Positions 7,831-15,495 of a DNA stretch of 37,125 bases are shown here, in pieces. Position numbers and translations under genes: made by a program. The stretch covers positions 1 to 37,125 of the IMG/VR virus record IMGVR_UViG_3300037246_000553, one strand, 5' to 3'. Source of the DNA: a virus. The stretch's first letter is position 1. The number at the start of each line of letters is the position of its first letter. Below the pieces are notes generated by a model, which made no database searches, was not told where the DNA came from, and saw only the letters and a program-made list of their open reading frames with translations.

Positions 7831-9239
7831 TGCCAACAACTAAGGACATACTCGAAGAGTCGAATCAGAATCTCGCCGAGTTAAACGAGACTGTTCGATC
7901 TCACGCAGATGATCCCGTTACGGTCGACATCGATGCACTGACGCCGATCGTAATGGCGATCCTCGATATCCGGGATAGTGCTCTCGCCGATGAGCAAAGA
8001 GCGGCCGACGCTCCGGTAAGAAGGGGAGATCCCATCGGACCGGAGACGGATCCCGAGGCGATCCTCGCCGCCGTGATGCAAGGCGATTATGCTCTCGCCA
8101 AGTGGCTCAAGGCTCGGCCGACTTTCGAAGGTCGAGCACAGCATGGAAAGTTCGCTGGTCAGAAGATCTCCGATCTTCAGTTCACCAAGAACTTCCTACA
8201 GGCGGCCGCTCACCTCGATCCGCAAGGAGTACGGGCGGGACCGAGTGATGGTCTCACTAAGCTCCTCGACTCTACCGGGACCGGGACCGGAGACGAGTTC
8301 GTTCCGACCGGGATGGCGGCCGAACTCTGGGCCGATTCATTCCTCGCAAGTAAAGTCGTCGGAGCTCTCGGCGTTGTTCCGATGCCGACGGATCCGTTCG
8401 ATATGCCTCTCTCTTGGGGCGGGATCACTTGGAGGAAGGGTGGGGTCGGAGAGGCGACCGCCTCTCAAGATCCGACGACCGCTAAGTCGACCTTTACGGC
8501 GACTGAGCAGATCGCCGAGGTTAACTGGGCTTACGATCTCGATGAGGATGGAATCATCGCAGTTCTCCCGACGCTCCGATCCGAGCTCACTCGCTCGGGA
8601 TCCGAGCAGATGGATGCCTTCGCTTTGAACGCCGACGCTACGGCGACGTCGACCGGGAACATCAACCTCGACGACGACACTCCTCCGACCGATGCTTACT
8701 ATCTATCCAATGGTCAGGACGGGATCCGTCACTTTTACCTCGTCGATGTAGCGGCTCAATCGGCCAATATCTCGACGACCTTAACCGATGCTTTGTGGAG
8801 AACAGGTCTCGGAAAACTCGGGAAGTACGGAGTAAGTCCGGCCGAGATCTTGGCGATCACGAACGTTAAAACTTACCTGATTTCAATGCTCTCCTTAACG
8901 AACGTGAGGACCGTCGACAAGTACGGGCCGCAAGCCGTTATTATGACCGGGGAATTGGCAAAGATGGACGGGGTCCCGATCATCGTCTCGGAGTCGATCT
9001 TGCTCGCCGAGGATGACGGGAAGCTTTGTAAGACCTCCGGAAGTAACGACGAGGGCCAGATCGCTCTCGTTAATCGAAACGCTTGGAAGGTCGGATTTCG
9101 CCGACAGCTTCTAATTGAGATCGATCGGGATATCCGAAAGAGGATCTACATAATGGTGGTGTCCTTCCGAATCGCCGTCGCCTCTCGGGACCGGACCGGT
9201 ACTCATACAGCCGGAATTCATGGGATCACCTACGCCTAA
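7830..9239 (+). CDS. Major capsid protein (HK97 fold)
   Basis: This 469-residue protein lies directly after the protease (TAATG overlap), in the standard capsid position. The first 110 residues are helical and charged, like the HK97 delta domain removed by the protease. The core includes DEFVPTGMAAELWADSF, a long E-loop-like part with WRKGGVGEATASQDPTTAKS, and the P-domain stretch LTRSGSEQMDAFALNAD. The C-terminal end VNRNAWKVGFRRQLLIEIDR is typical of this family. It should form the icosahedral shell. No cross-linking Lys/Asn pair can be assigned by eye. Confidence 0.9.
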   Translation: MPTTKDILEESNQNLAELNETVRSHADDPVTVDIDALTPIVMAILDIRDSALADEQRAADAPVRRGDPIGPETDPEAILAAVMQGDYALAKWLKARPTFEGRAQHGKFAGQKISDLQFTKNFLQAAAHLDPQGVRAGPSDGLTKLLDSTGTGTGDEFVPTGMAAELWADSFLASKVVGALGVVPMPTDPFDMPLSWGGITWRKGGVGEATASQDPTTAKSTFTATEQIAEVNWAYDLDEDGIIAVLPTLRSELTRSGSEQMDAFALNADATATSTGNINLDDDTPPTDAYYLSNGQDGIRHFYLVDVAAQSANISTTLTDALWRTGLGKLGKYGVSPAEILAITNVKTYLISMLSLTNVRTVDKYGPQAVIMTGELAKMDGVPIIVSESILLAEDDGKLCKTSGSNDEGQIALVNRNAWKVGFRRQLLIEIDRDIRKRIYIMVVSFRIAVASRDRTGTHTAGIHGITYA

Positions 9240-9251
9240 TCTGCGCGAGGA

Positions 9252-9297
9252 TAAGGATCCTTAACCTTAAATAATTCGGGGAGCTCCTCGGAGCTCC
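9252..9297. other. Palindromes in the capsid-decoration gap
   Basis: The 75-base gap after the capsid gene holds the perfect palindrome TAAGGATCCTTA (9252-9263) and two tandem self-complementary GGAGCTCC units (9280-9287 and 9290-9297). Together with GGAAGGAG they precede the next ATG. They could form an mRNA hairpin that tunes capsid and decoration expression. No U-run follows, so I do not call a terminator. Confidence 0.35.
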
Positions 9298-9314
9298 TCG
9301 GAAGGAGTTCTACA

Positions 9315-9746
9315 ATGGTGGGTGATATGTATAACGCCGGGAAGTACGGAGCGATTGTCGCCTTTCAATTTGCGAAGGCGGACATTGTCGCCAGTCAGAC
9401 GAATGTCGATCTCGTACTCGTCGGGGGCGGGACGCTTGTAGTTCCGCCGAAGTCGGGATCCGTAGTTGGGATCTCATGTCGATCTACGGCGGCGGTTACG
9501 GCCGGGACCTTCTCGGTCCGGGCTCACAAGGATTCGTCCGAGTTCGCTCAATCGGGCTATCCTAATCCGAGTTTCGATTCGATCGCCGGGACGTCTCAAG
9601 AGAGCCATGCTTCTATCAGGCCGGGAGTTCTTGTCTTCTCGGCCGATGAGGGAGTCGGTATCAGCTATTCGAGTGATGCTACGATGGCTCCGACGAATAC
9701 GAACGATATCGACGCCGTTCTCTTCGTCCAACTGGATCCGAACTAA
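9315..9746 (+). CDS. Putative head decoration or head-fibre protein (143 aa)
   Basis: This is a short, beta-rich protein of low charge immediately after the capsid gene and before a hairpin, a location typical for head decoration proteins. It contains GGGTLVVPPKSGSVVGISC and many Ser/Thr/Gly residues, as in trimeric jelly-roll-like decoration proteins. The ATG follows GGAAGGAGTTCTACA; an in-frame ATG four codons later is an alternative start. The Ser/Thr-rich surface makes it a possible substrate of the sugar-transfer enzyme encoded next. Both the decoration role and this link are inferred. Confidence 0.55.
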   Translation: MVGDMYNAGKYGAIVAFQFAKADIVASQTNVDLVLVGGGTLVVPPKSGSVVGISCRSTAAVTAGTFSVRAHKDSSEFAQSGYPNPSFDSIAGTSQESHASIRPGVLVFSADEGVGISYSSDATMAPTNTNDIDAVLFVQLDPN

Positions 9747-9756
9747 CCGATCCGAG

Positions 9757-9803
9757 GAGGGAAGGATCCCGTCTACGAGGAATACGAGTCGGGATCTTCC
9801 CTC
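9757..9803 (+). terminator. Strong hairpin after the decoration gene
   Basis: GAGGGAAGGATCCCG (9757-9771) pairs with CGGGATCTTCCCTC (9790-9803) with one bulged G, giving a 14-bp stem. It is followed by TCTTAG rather than a clean U-run. It probably works as a partial terminator or 3' stabiliser that keeps capsid and decoration transcripts more abundant than downstream tail genes. Confidence 0.6.
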
Positions 9804-9830
9804 TCTTAGAAGCTCAAGGAGAAGCCACCA

Positions 9831-11273
9831 ATGGTTAAGGGATCTTGGGGAAGTATTGTCGCCGGAACTCGGCTCGAGAAGATGGTCGATTCGAAGTTCG
9901 TCAGTGCTTGGAGCCACTTGATAGCGAAGGGGCTCCGTCCGGGAGATGGCTTCCTTATCTCGAGGGATCGGATCGCTCATAAGTCAGCGAATAAGCTCTT
10001 CCACGATTTCTTATTCACGGCCGAGCAGGACTCATTATTGCTTATTGATTCAGATGCCGACTTCGGTCCGGAGATCCTCGAGGAGTTCCGGACCTTAACG
10101 GACGGATGGGAATACGATATCTTTCAAGCCTTCTACACTCGTCGAGGATGGCCGCCGGAAGCGATCTGGTTTAAGGAAGACGCTCTCGGTAATTCGATGC
10201 AAGCCTTCGTCCTCGGAGAAGGAACCGAGCCTACTACGATGGTCGGATTTCACTTCACTCTAATTCGTAGGGAGGTTATCAAGAGGATATGGAAGGAGCA
10301 GGGGGAAGGGAAGATCGATCCGGACGAATTCGATTGGGCGTGGTATCCGAGACATTCGAGCTACGTCGAAGATGCGGCCTTCTGTAAAGAAGCTCAGAAG
10401 TACGGCTTCAGGATAGGATCTACGTCGGTAGTAAAGACCGGGCATAATGTCCGGGTTACAACCGGATGGGAGACTTATCTTCAATTCCTCGAGATCTCCG
10501 GACAACTCGATCGGCTCGATCGCTATAACGAGGGGATTGAGCTCGTCGCTGAGTTCCTCGGAGAGGAGCCGGGAATGGTCCGGGCTCTCTCTATGAGGGG
10601 ATCCGAGAACATAAGGAAGGGGCTCGAAGGCTATTTATTCGGGAAGGAGATCGAGAGCTTCGAAGATCTCTCGGCCGAGGATCTGAGGGAGTTTTACGGA
10701 TGGGAATCGGCGGGTTATTTCTATGACCTTCTAGGATGGAACTCCACTCCGCTCTACGACTTGAGTCTGGATCCGCTTCGAGGGATCGAGGGAGAGATAA
10801 TCCTCGTCGTCGGAGCAGGTCTCGGAGGAGAGGTCGAGGCGGCGAGGGAAAAGAACGCCGTCGTTGTCTTCGAACTTCCGGGGAAGCTCCGGGAGTTCCT
10901 CCAATGGAGGTATGAAGAGATTGACGCCGTTCAGGTCTACACTCAGCCGAGCGATCTTCGAGAGATAATCGCTCCGGAGGAAGGGCTCCGATACGGAGTA
11001 GTGGTCGCAGTAGATACGGTCGAACATTTCCATCCTGACGACTTCGAGCCGACGCTCGATAAGATGCTCGAGCTCACTAAGCCGGGAGGTCTTCTATACT
11101 TCCGGAGCAACTTCGGAGATCCAGATCTATATCCGGTCCACTTCGATCACTCCGAAGCATTCGAAAAGTGGACTGAGAAGAATGATCTTGAACTCTATGC
11201 AGGATATGAGAAGAGCGGGGTCGAGATCTATCGAAGGAGAATAGTCGATGAAGAGATTAAAAGTAATAAGTGA
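9831..11273 (+). CDS. Glycosyltransferase-methyltransferase fusion in the head module
   Basis: The N-terminal 240 residues resemble a GT-A glycosyltransferase: SLLLIDSDADFGPEIL has the metal- and sugar-nucleotide-binding D-x-D (D73, D75, D77), VEDAAFCKEAQKYGF has an acidic pair at 180-181, and TGHNVRV has H205. The C-terminal part from about residue 310 resembles a class I S-adenosylmethionine methyltransferase: EIILVVGAGLGGE, VAVDTVEHFHPDDF, LTKPGGLLYFRSN. A protein that adds a sugar and then methylates it is suggested. It sits between the decoration and connector genes, so virion proteins are the likely substrates. Some phages do glycosylate capsids and tails. The start follows CAAGGAGAAGCCACCA. 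Host surface polysaccharide is an alternative substrate. Confidence 0.72.
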   Translation: MVKGSWGSIVAGTRLEKMVDSKFVSAWSHLIAKGLRPGDGFLISRDRIAHKSANKLFHDFLFTAEQDSLLLIDSDADFGPEILEEFRTLTDGWEYDIFQAFYTRRGWPPEAIWFKEDALGNSMQAFVLGEGTEPTTMVGFHFTLIRREVIKRIWKEQGEGKIDPDEFDWAWYPRHSSYVEDAAFCKEAQKYGFRIGSTSVVKTGHNVRVTTGWETYLQFLEISGQLDRLDRYNEGIELVAEFLGEEPGMVRALSMRGSENIRKGLEGYLFGKEIESFEDLSAEDLREFYGWESAGYFYDLLGWNSTPLYDLSLDPLRGIEGEIILVVGAGLGGEVEAAREKNAVVVFELPGKLREFLQWRYEEIDAVQVYTQPSDLREIIAPEEGLRYGVVVAVDTVEHFHPDDFEPTLDKMLELTKPGGLLYFRSNFGDPDLYPVHFDHSEAFEKWTEKNDLELYAGYEKSGVEIYRRRIVDEEIKSNK

Positions 11274-11544
11274 GTATCTGAGCCGGAACGTCCATTATCT
11301 GAAGGGATCGGTTATCGAGGTCGACGAAGCTCAAGCTGAGTTCCTTATGAGAGACGCTCCGGGATGCTTCGAGATCCCCGGAAAAGGGAAGGCTCCTCGA
11401 GGACCGGCCGCTGATAAGATGATCGATGAGGGCGACGGGCTCGATAAGCTCGGGGTCCGGGAGCTCCGGAAGCGATTGAAGAAAGCCAAGTTAAAGGTAG
11501 CGGGGAGGAAGCCGGAGCTCATAAGCCGTCTCCGAGGAGGATAA
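11248..11544 (+). CDS. Small protein with C-terminal SAP-like motif (98 aa)
   Basis: It overlaps the preceding gene by 26 bases, with GGAGAATAGTCG before its ATG. The N-terminal part (VISEYLSRNVHYLKGSVIEV) matches a small beta domain often found in phage head-tail genes. The C-terminal 35 residues (LDKLGVRELRKRLKKAKL then GRKPELISRL) have the helix-turn-helix pattern of a SAP domain, a DNA-binding fold. The location suggests a minor structural or connector accessory protein. Confidence 0.6.
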   Translation: MKRLKVISEYLSRNVHYLKGSVIEVDEAQAEFLMRDAPGCFEIPGKGKAPRGPAADKMIDEGDGLDKLGVRELRKRLKKAKLKVAGRKPELISRLRGG

Positions 11545-12561
11545 ATGAGCGATCAAGTCTATTGCTCGATAGCCGAGCTCTGGGCCGATCTAGAGGTTCA
11601 AGGCTTCGAGGATGTCCCGAATACGCTCCGTAAGATCCGTTCCGCTTCAGAATGGATCCAGCGCAAGCTAGGGACCTTTATCCCGGTTACTAAGACGGTC
11701 TGGTACGACGGGAACGGAGCCGGGGATCTATTTATCGAGCCGATTCTCTCGACGCCTACGATCGTACATGATGGGAAGACGCTCGAGACTACGGACTATA
11801 TTCTCTACCCTCGAGACAAGCATTGGGAGGACGGACCGTATACGAGGCTCGGCGTCGATCCCGATTCGACCGCTCTCTCCGTCTGGAAGCGGGAAAGGGA
11901 CGTCGTCTCCGTTCTCTCTTCTCATGGGAAGTACATTAAGACGGTAGTGACAGGAGCGACGGTTCAGGACGATCCGCTTGCTTCCGGTGGGGTTACGCTT
12001 GTCGTCGATAACGGAGGGCTTGTCTCTCCGGGCGATTCGCTTCTCATCGAGACCGAGCAGATCCTTGTTCTCGATTACTCCGGATCCGGATCCGATACGA
12101 CGAAGAACTTGGCCGCCGCCGCCGCCGCTAATGACACTGTCTTAACCCTGGAATCGGGACATGCCTTAAACGCCGGCGAGATCATCCGGATCGATAACGA
12201 GATAATGGGCGTCGTTCGGACCGAGGGAGCTACTAAAGTCTACGTCGAACGCCAGTGGGCCGGGACCTTACGGGCCTCTCATTCGAATGCCGCCGACGTC
12301 TACGTCTATCGGACCTTCTCGATCGAGAGAGCGATTAACGGGACGACCGCCGCCGCTCATGTTAAGACTACTGCGATCTCGAAGTATCGAGCTCCTTATC
12401 CCGTACATTATCTCGCCGTTCAGATCGCCGCTCTAATGATTAAGAAGGCGAAGACGGGCTTCGTCGGGAAGACGATGGATATCGAGGAAGGGGCGATGTT
12501 CTATCACAATGAATTCCCGAAGTCGGTCTATAAAGAAGTTATGAACGCTTATCGATGCTAA
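11545..12561 (+). CDS. Head-tail connector (adaptor) protein with inserted beta domain
   Basis: The N-terminal 45 residues (YCSIAELWADL...RKIRSASEWIQRKLGT) and the C-terminal helix (HYLAVQIAALMIKKAKTG) fit the helical adaptor proteins, such as HK97 gp6 and SPP1 gp15, that dock under the portal. Between them lies a long beta-rich insertion with two similar segments, LVSPGDSLLIETEQILV and ALNAGEIIRIDNEIMGV, resembling a duplicated beta unit. At 338 residues it is about three times the usual adaptor length. Gene order (capsid, connector, gp10-like, tail terminator, tube) supports the call. Confidence 0.65.
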   Translation: MSDQVYCSIAELWADLEVQGFEDVPNTLRKIRSASEWIQRKLGTFIPVTKTVWYDGNGAGDLFIEPILSTPTIVHDGKTLETTDYILYPRDKHWEDGPYTRLGVDPDSTALSVWKRERDVVSVLSSHGKYIKTVVTGATVQDDPLASGGVTLVVDNGGLVSPGDSLLIETEQILVLDYSGSGSDTTKNLAAAAAANDTVLTLESGHALNAGEIIRIDNEIMGVVRTEGATKVYVERQWAGTLRASHSNAADVYVYRTFSIERAINGTTAAAHVKTTAISKYRAPYPVHYLAVQIAALMIKKAKTGFVGKTMDIEEGAMFYHNEFPKSVYKEVMNAYRC

Positions 12562-13070
12562 CCTTCGAGATTGTTCCGCCGAAGGAACTCGATCCGCTTA
12601 TGGCTCGGCTCCGGGATTACGGGAAGATCGCTAACAAGCACAATAGGAAGGCGATGAAAGGAAGCGTAATCTCGATCGAGCGGGGAGCTCGTAAGACCGC
12701 TCCTGTTGGTGTAGCGGGAAGGCTCCGGAACTCGATGGCTTCGGAGGTAAGAGAGAAGAAGGACGTCATTATCGGCCGGGTCGGATCTACAATGAAGAAG
12801 GAGATCTACCCGATCGTAATGGAGCTCGGAAGGAAAGCGGGAAAGGCTCCTCCGCCGGGAGCTCTCGATCGGTGGGTCCGGATCGTTCTCGGAGTCTCGC
12901 CGAAGAAGGTTCGATCGGTCTCCTTCCTTATCGGGCGAAGGATGAAGAGGAAGAAGATGAAAGGTCGTCGCTTCTTAACCAAGGCTTATCGCAAGGAGAG
13001 ACCGAAGATCCACAAGCGATTCGGGAAGGCTCTAAAGGACATTACGAAGGAATTGGCGCATGGTAAGTGA
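12555..13070 (+). CDS. HK97 gp10-like neck/tail-completion protein
   Basis: This is a 171-residue basic protein with the pattern of the gp10 family: VISIERGARKTAPVGVAGRL then RNSMASEV, which resembles the conserved A-P-x-x-T/G-x-L-R-x-S core. It is predicted to help join the head to the tail. The ATG overlaps the preceding stop (ATGCTAA). The C terminus is very Lys/Arg-rich, longer than usual, with MKRKKMKGRRF. Confidence 0.75.
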   Translation: MLTFEIVPPKELDPLMARLRDYGKIANKHNRKAMKGSVISIERGARKTAPVGVAGRLRNSMASEVREKKDVIIGRVGSTMKKEIYPIVMELGRKAGKAPPPGALDRWVRIVLGVSPKKVRSVSFLIGRRMKRKKMKGRRFLTKAYRKERPKIHKRFGKALKDITKELAHGK

Positions 13071-13533
13071 TTGGATCGACTATATCCCGGAGAAGATCTC
13101 CGAGCTCTCCTATCGGGGGAAGAGTATCCGCTCATTCCTCGTCTATAAGAAGACGGAGATCCCTGACAAGCTCGAGCCGGAGGATATCCCGGCGGCGGTT
13201 ACTTACTTGATAGGGTCCTCCGGAGATTATTCCGCCGGCGGAGCTTGGGAGTATTGGACCGGCCAGACGGACTTCTATCTCGAGAACTCGACGGCGAAGG
13301 AGCTCTATAATCAGGTCCTCGACTTCCATCCTCTTATCCGGAATAAGCTCCTCGAGAATATACAGTTCGCCGGTCTCGTCGACGAATTCAGGCTCATTGA
13401 AGGCGAGACCGAATCATCGATCCGAGGGCCGGTCGAATTGCAGTATAACGAGGAGGCTCCGTTCCGATGGGGCTACACAGTCAGGTGGAGAGTTAAAGAG
13501 AACGTGTCGACCGAAGTAACGATCGCCGCTTGA
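13060..13533 (+). CDS. Putative tail terminator protein
   Basis: It is 157 residues and lies between the gp10-like and tail tube genes, the place of the lambda gpU-type tail terminator that caps the tube. The alternating beta and helix pattern (IRSFLVYKKTEIPDKLEPED...AAVTYLIGS) is consistent with that fold. The assignment rests on order and length. The ATG overlaps the end of the previous gene by 11 bases. Confidence 0.55.
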   Translation: MVSDWIDYIPEKISELSYRGKSIRSFLVYKKTEIPDKLEPEDIPAAVTYLIGSSGDYSAGGAWEYWTGQTDFYLENSTAKELYNQVLDFHPLIRNKLLENIQFAGLVDEFRLIEGETESSIRGPVELQYNEEAPFRWGYTVRWRVKENVSTEVTIAA

Positions 13534-13584
13534 CGTCGGACGAGATGGCCACATATCGACGAGCGTCTATATAAGGAGTTCAGA

Positions 13585-13755
13585 ATGGCCGAGAAGAAGT
13601 ACAAGCTACAAGGATCCGGCTTCGTTCCGGGTCTCCGGGAGGAGCTCTCCAAGAGCGAAGCGGAAGCTCTCGGCGTCCTCGAGCTCCTCGAAGAATGTAT
13701 ATCAGCCGGCCTCTATAAAGAGGTGAAACCGCCGGCGAAAAAGAAGGAGGCTTAA
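13585..13755 (+). CDS. Small hypothetical protein (56 aa)
   Basis: The ATG at 13585 has ATAAGGAGTTCAGA upstream, and its TAA directly abuts the tail tube ATG. It begins MAEKKYKLQGSGFVPGLREE and has a Lys-rich tail. A short beta strand followed by an amphipathic helix (SKSEAEALGVLELLEECI) is plausible. The ribosome binding site and coupling to the tube gene support expression. Function unknown; its place suggests a minor tail component. Confidence 0.65.
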   Translation: MAEKKYKLQGSGFVPGLREELSKSEAEALGVLELLEECISAGLYKEVKPPAKKKEA

Positions 13756-14766
13756 ATGGCCGAGCGAGCATTATCTAAGTTGCAATTTGGGATGGAGGGG
13801 AGCGCAGGATCGCCGGTCGCCGCCGATACTCTTCTCCTCGGAGGAGAGATCGGGCCGATCCCGGTCGACCGAGTTCCCGCCTTTCCGGAAGACGCTCTCG
13901 GAGTACGAGCGAAGAGCTCGAGGGTCGTCTTCTACCAGTACCTTGCCGAGAATACGCTCCGGATCCCTCACGGCTATTTCAACATTCTCCCGATGATTCT
14001 ATCGTGCGGAGTTAAGGGAAATATAACCGCCGTCGAGCAGAACGGATCTGAGTCGGATTATCTCTGGACCTTCAATCCGTCGATGACCGCCGCCAACACT
14101 GTAGATACGATAACGCTCGAGGCCGGAGACGAGACCGACGCTTACGAGATGGAATATCTTCTCTTCAGTCGAATAAAGTTCTCCGGGGTCGTCGCTCAAG
14201 GGACCGACGAGGCTCCCGTCGCAATCGAGGGAGACTACTTCGCTCGTCAGGTTACGAAGACGTCTTTCACCGGAGCGATAACGGCTCCGACGGTCGACAC
14301 TATGAACGCCGGTCTCTCCCGGCTTTATATCGATGCGCTGTGGGCGAATCGAGGGACTAACGAAGTGACGAGTATTCTCCGGGCTTGGGAAGTCGAGATA
14401 ATCACCGGGCTTCATCCGAAGTTTTTCGGATCCGCTAACCGGTACTTTGACTCTCATGGTCAGGGCTTTATCGAGGTTGTTCTTACGCTAACCCTCGAGG
14501 GCGGAGCCGACGCCGATACGGAGTATGATAAATATATTCTCGGAACTCAACAGGCGATCTCCTTACAGATCCTCGGAGCTCAGATCGGAGCCGGAGACGT
14601 TGCACAGTTAACCGTCAATGTGTGGGGAGCCTACGAGAACGTAATCCCGCTCGGAGCCGAGGAGCAGGGGAACAACTTGCACACGGCAATCTTCCGGGAC
14701 AAGTACGGGATAACGGGAGCGACGAACATCGAGATCACGGCTACGACGAATACAAATTCGTTCTAA
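13756..14766 (+). CDS. Major tail tube protein
   Basis: This 336-residue, beta-rich, weakly charged protein is placed between the tail terminator region and the frameshifting chaperone, the invariant position of the tube protein. Features such as MAERALSKLQFGMEGSAGSP and the C-terminal Ig-like stretch (AQLTVNVWGAYENV) fit other siphovirus tube proteins of this size. It should stack as hexameric rings around the tape measure. AAGAAGGAGGCTTAA forms the ribosome binding site. Confidence 0.75.
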   Translation: MAERALSKLQFGMEGSAGSPVAADTLLLGGEIGPIPVDRVPAFPEDALGVRAKSSRVVFYQYLAENTLRIPHGYFNILPMILSCGVKGNITAVEQNGSESDYLWTFNPSMTAANTVDTITLEAGDETDAYEMEYLLFSRIKFSGVVAQGTDEAPVAIEGDYFARQVTKTSFTGAITAPTVDTMNAGLSRLYIDALWANRGTNEVTSILRAWEVEIITGLHPKFFGSANRYFDSHGQGFIEVVLTLTLEGGADADTEYDKYILGTQQAISLQILGAQIGAGDVAQLTVNVWGAYENVIPLGAEEQGNNLHTAIFRDKYGITGATNIEITATTNTNSF

Positions 14767-14785
14767 TCTTCTTAAGGAGAAGAGC

Positions 14786-15214
14786 ATGAAAATAAAATAT
14801 CGGAAGGTCTATCGTAAGATTCGTCTCGCCGAATACTTCGAGGATTCGGAGGATGATTATATCGAGATCTGGGTTAACCCTCATCGGGAGATAACTCGCA
14901 AGTGGGCCGAGTCGAGGCTAGAGAATCAGAAGGTCTTGGCTACGCTCTCTGAACTTGCTTCTTCAGAAGATCCTCTAAAGGAATCGACCGACGAGGAGCG
15001 AACGGCTCTCGCTCGACGCCTCGAGGATGCCGGGGATTACATATACGAGTTCTTCTCTATCGTCTGGAAGTTCGATGGCAAGCCGGTAGAGATCGAAGAG
15101 GTAAAGACCTTCTTGGATGAGTGTAGCGAGAATGACGAGTCTCTCTGGGCTTGGCTCGTAATGCGATCTTGGGAAGAGATAAATAGCTTCCGGGATCTTC
15201 GAAAAAAAGGTTAA
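14786..15214 (+). CDS. Tail assembly chaperone, short (G-like) form
   Basis: This acidic, helical, 142-residue protein lies between tube and tape measure. This is the position of lambda gpG, which coats the tape measure during tail assembly. Its last codons run CGA AAA AAA GGT TAA, a slippery A run at which some ribosomes move to the -1 frame and make the long form described at 14786-15495. AAGGAGAAGAGC precedes the ATG. Confidence 0.8.
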   Translation: MKIKYRKVYRKIRLAEYFEDSEDDYIEIWVNPHREITRKWAESRLENQKVLATLSELASSEDPLKESTDEERTALARRLEDAGDYIYEFFSIVWKFDGKPVEIEEVKTFLDECSENDESLWAWLVMRSWEEINSFRDLRKKG

Positions 15215-15495
15215 GGGAGGAGCTTCTCCTCCTTACTCTCGGACGAGGGACGAGATGGGATCCGCTTGCTAATATCCTCGTCGCTCAGAGAATTAATGCG
15301 GCTCTCGGCGGAGCGATTGTCGGGCCTTGGGACATAGAATATCTCGACGATTCGACGATCGATCTTTTCGTCGGAGTGATCGACGACTTCCCCGGAATGC
15401 AAAGAGGCCGGAAGAAGGTCGAAGAATACCTCGAGAATTGGCGAATGAAGAATGCTTATTATCGAGAGAGACAAGCGAGACTAAAGGGTAAGTAA
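14786..15495 (+). CDS. Tail assembly chaperone, -1 frameshift (GT-like) form
   Basis: After the zero-frame AAA AAA codons (15203-15208) a -1 slip makes the next codon AGG at 15208. The new frame is open for 95 codons to TAA at 15493-15495, giving a fusion of about 236 residues. The extension begins RLREELLLLTLGRGTRWDPL and ends RQARLKGK, basic and helical like lambda T domains. There is no other gene in this 280-base interval, and the stop overlaps the tape-measure ATG (TAATG). All of this fits the conserved G/GT frameshift of long-tailed phages. The long form should bridge tape measure and tube subunits. Confidence 0.85.
15202..15232 (+). other. Programmed -1 ribosomal frameshift site with stimulatory hairpin
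   Basis: Seven A (15202-15208) are read as A AAA AAA, a classical slippery heptamer. Seven bases later GGAGGAG (15216-15222) pairs with CTCCTCC (15226-15232) across a three-base loop, placing a hairpin at the normal distance for stimulation. The zero-frame stop TAA (15212-15214) lies between them. GGGAGGAG could also act as an internal Shine-Dalgarno-like stimulator. Confidence 0.8.
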
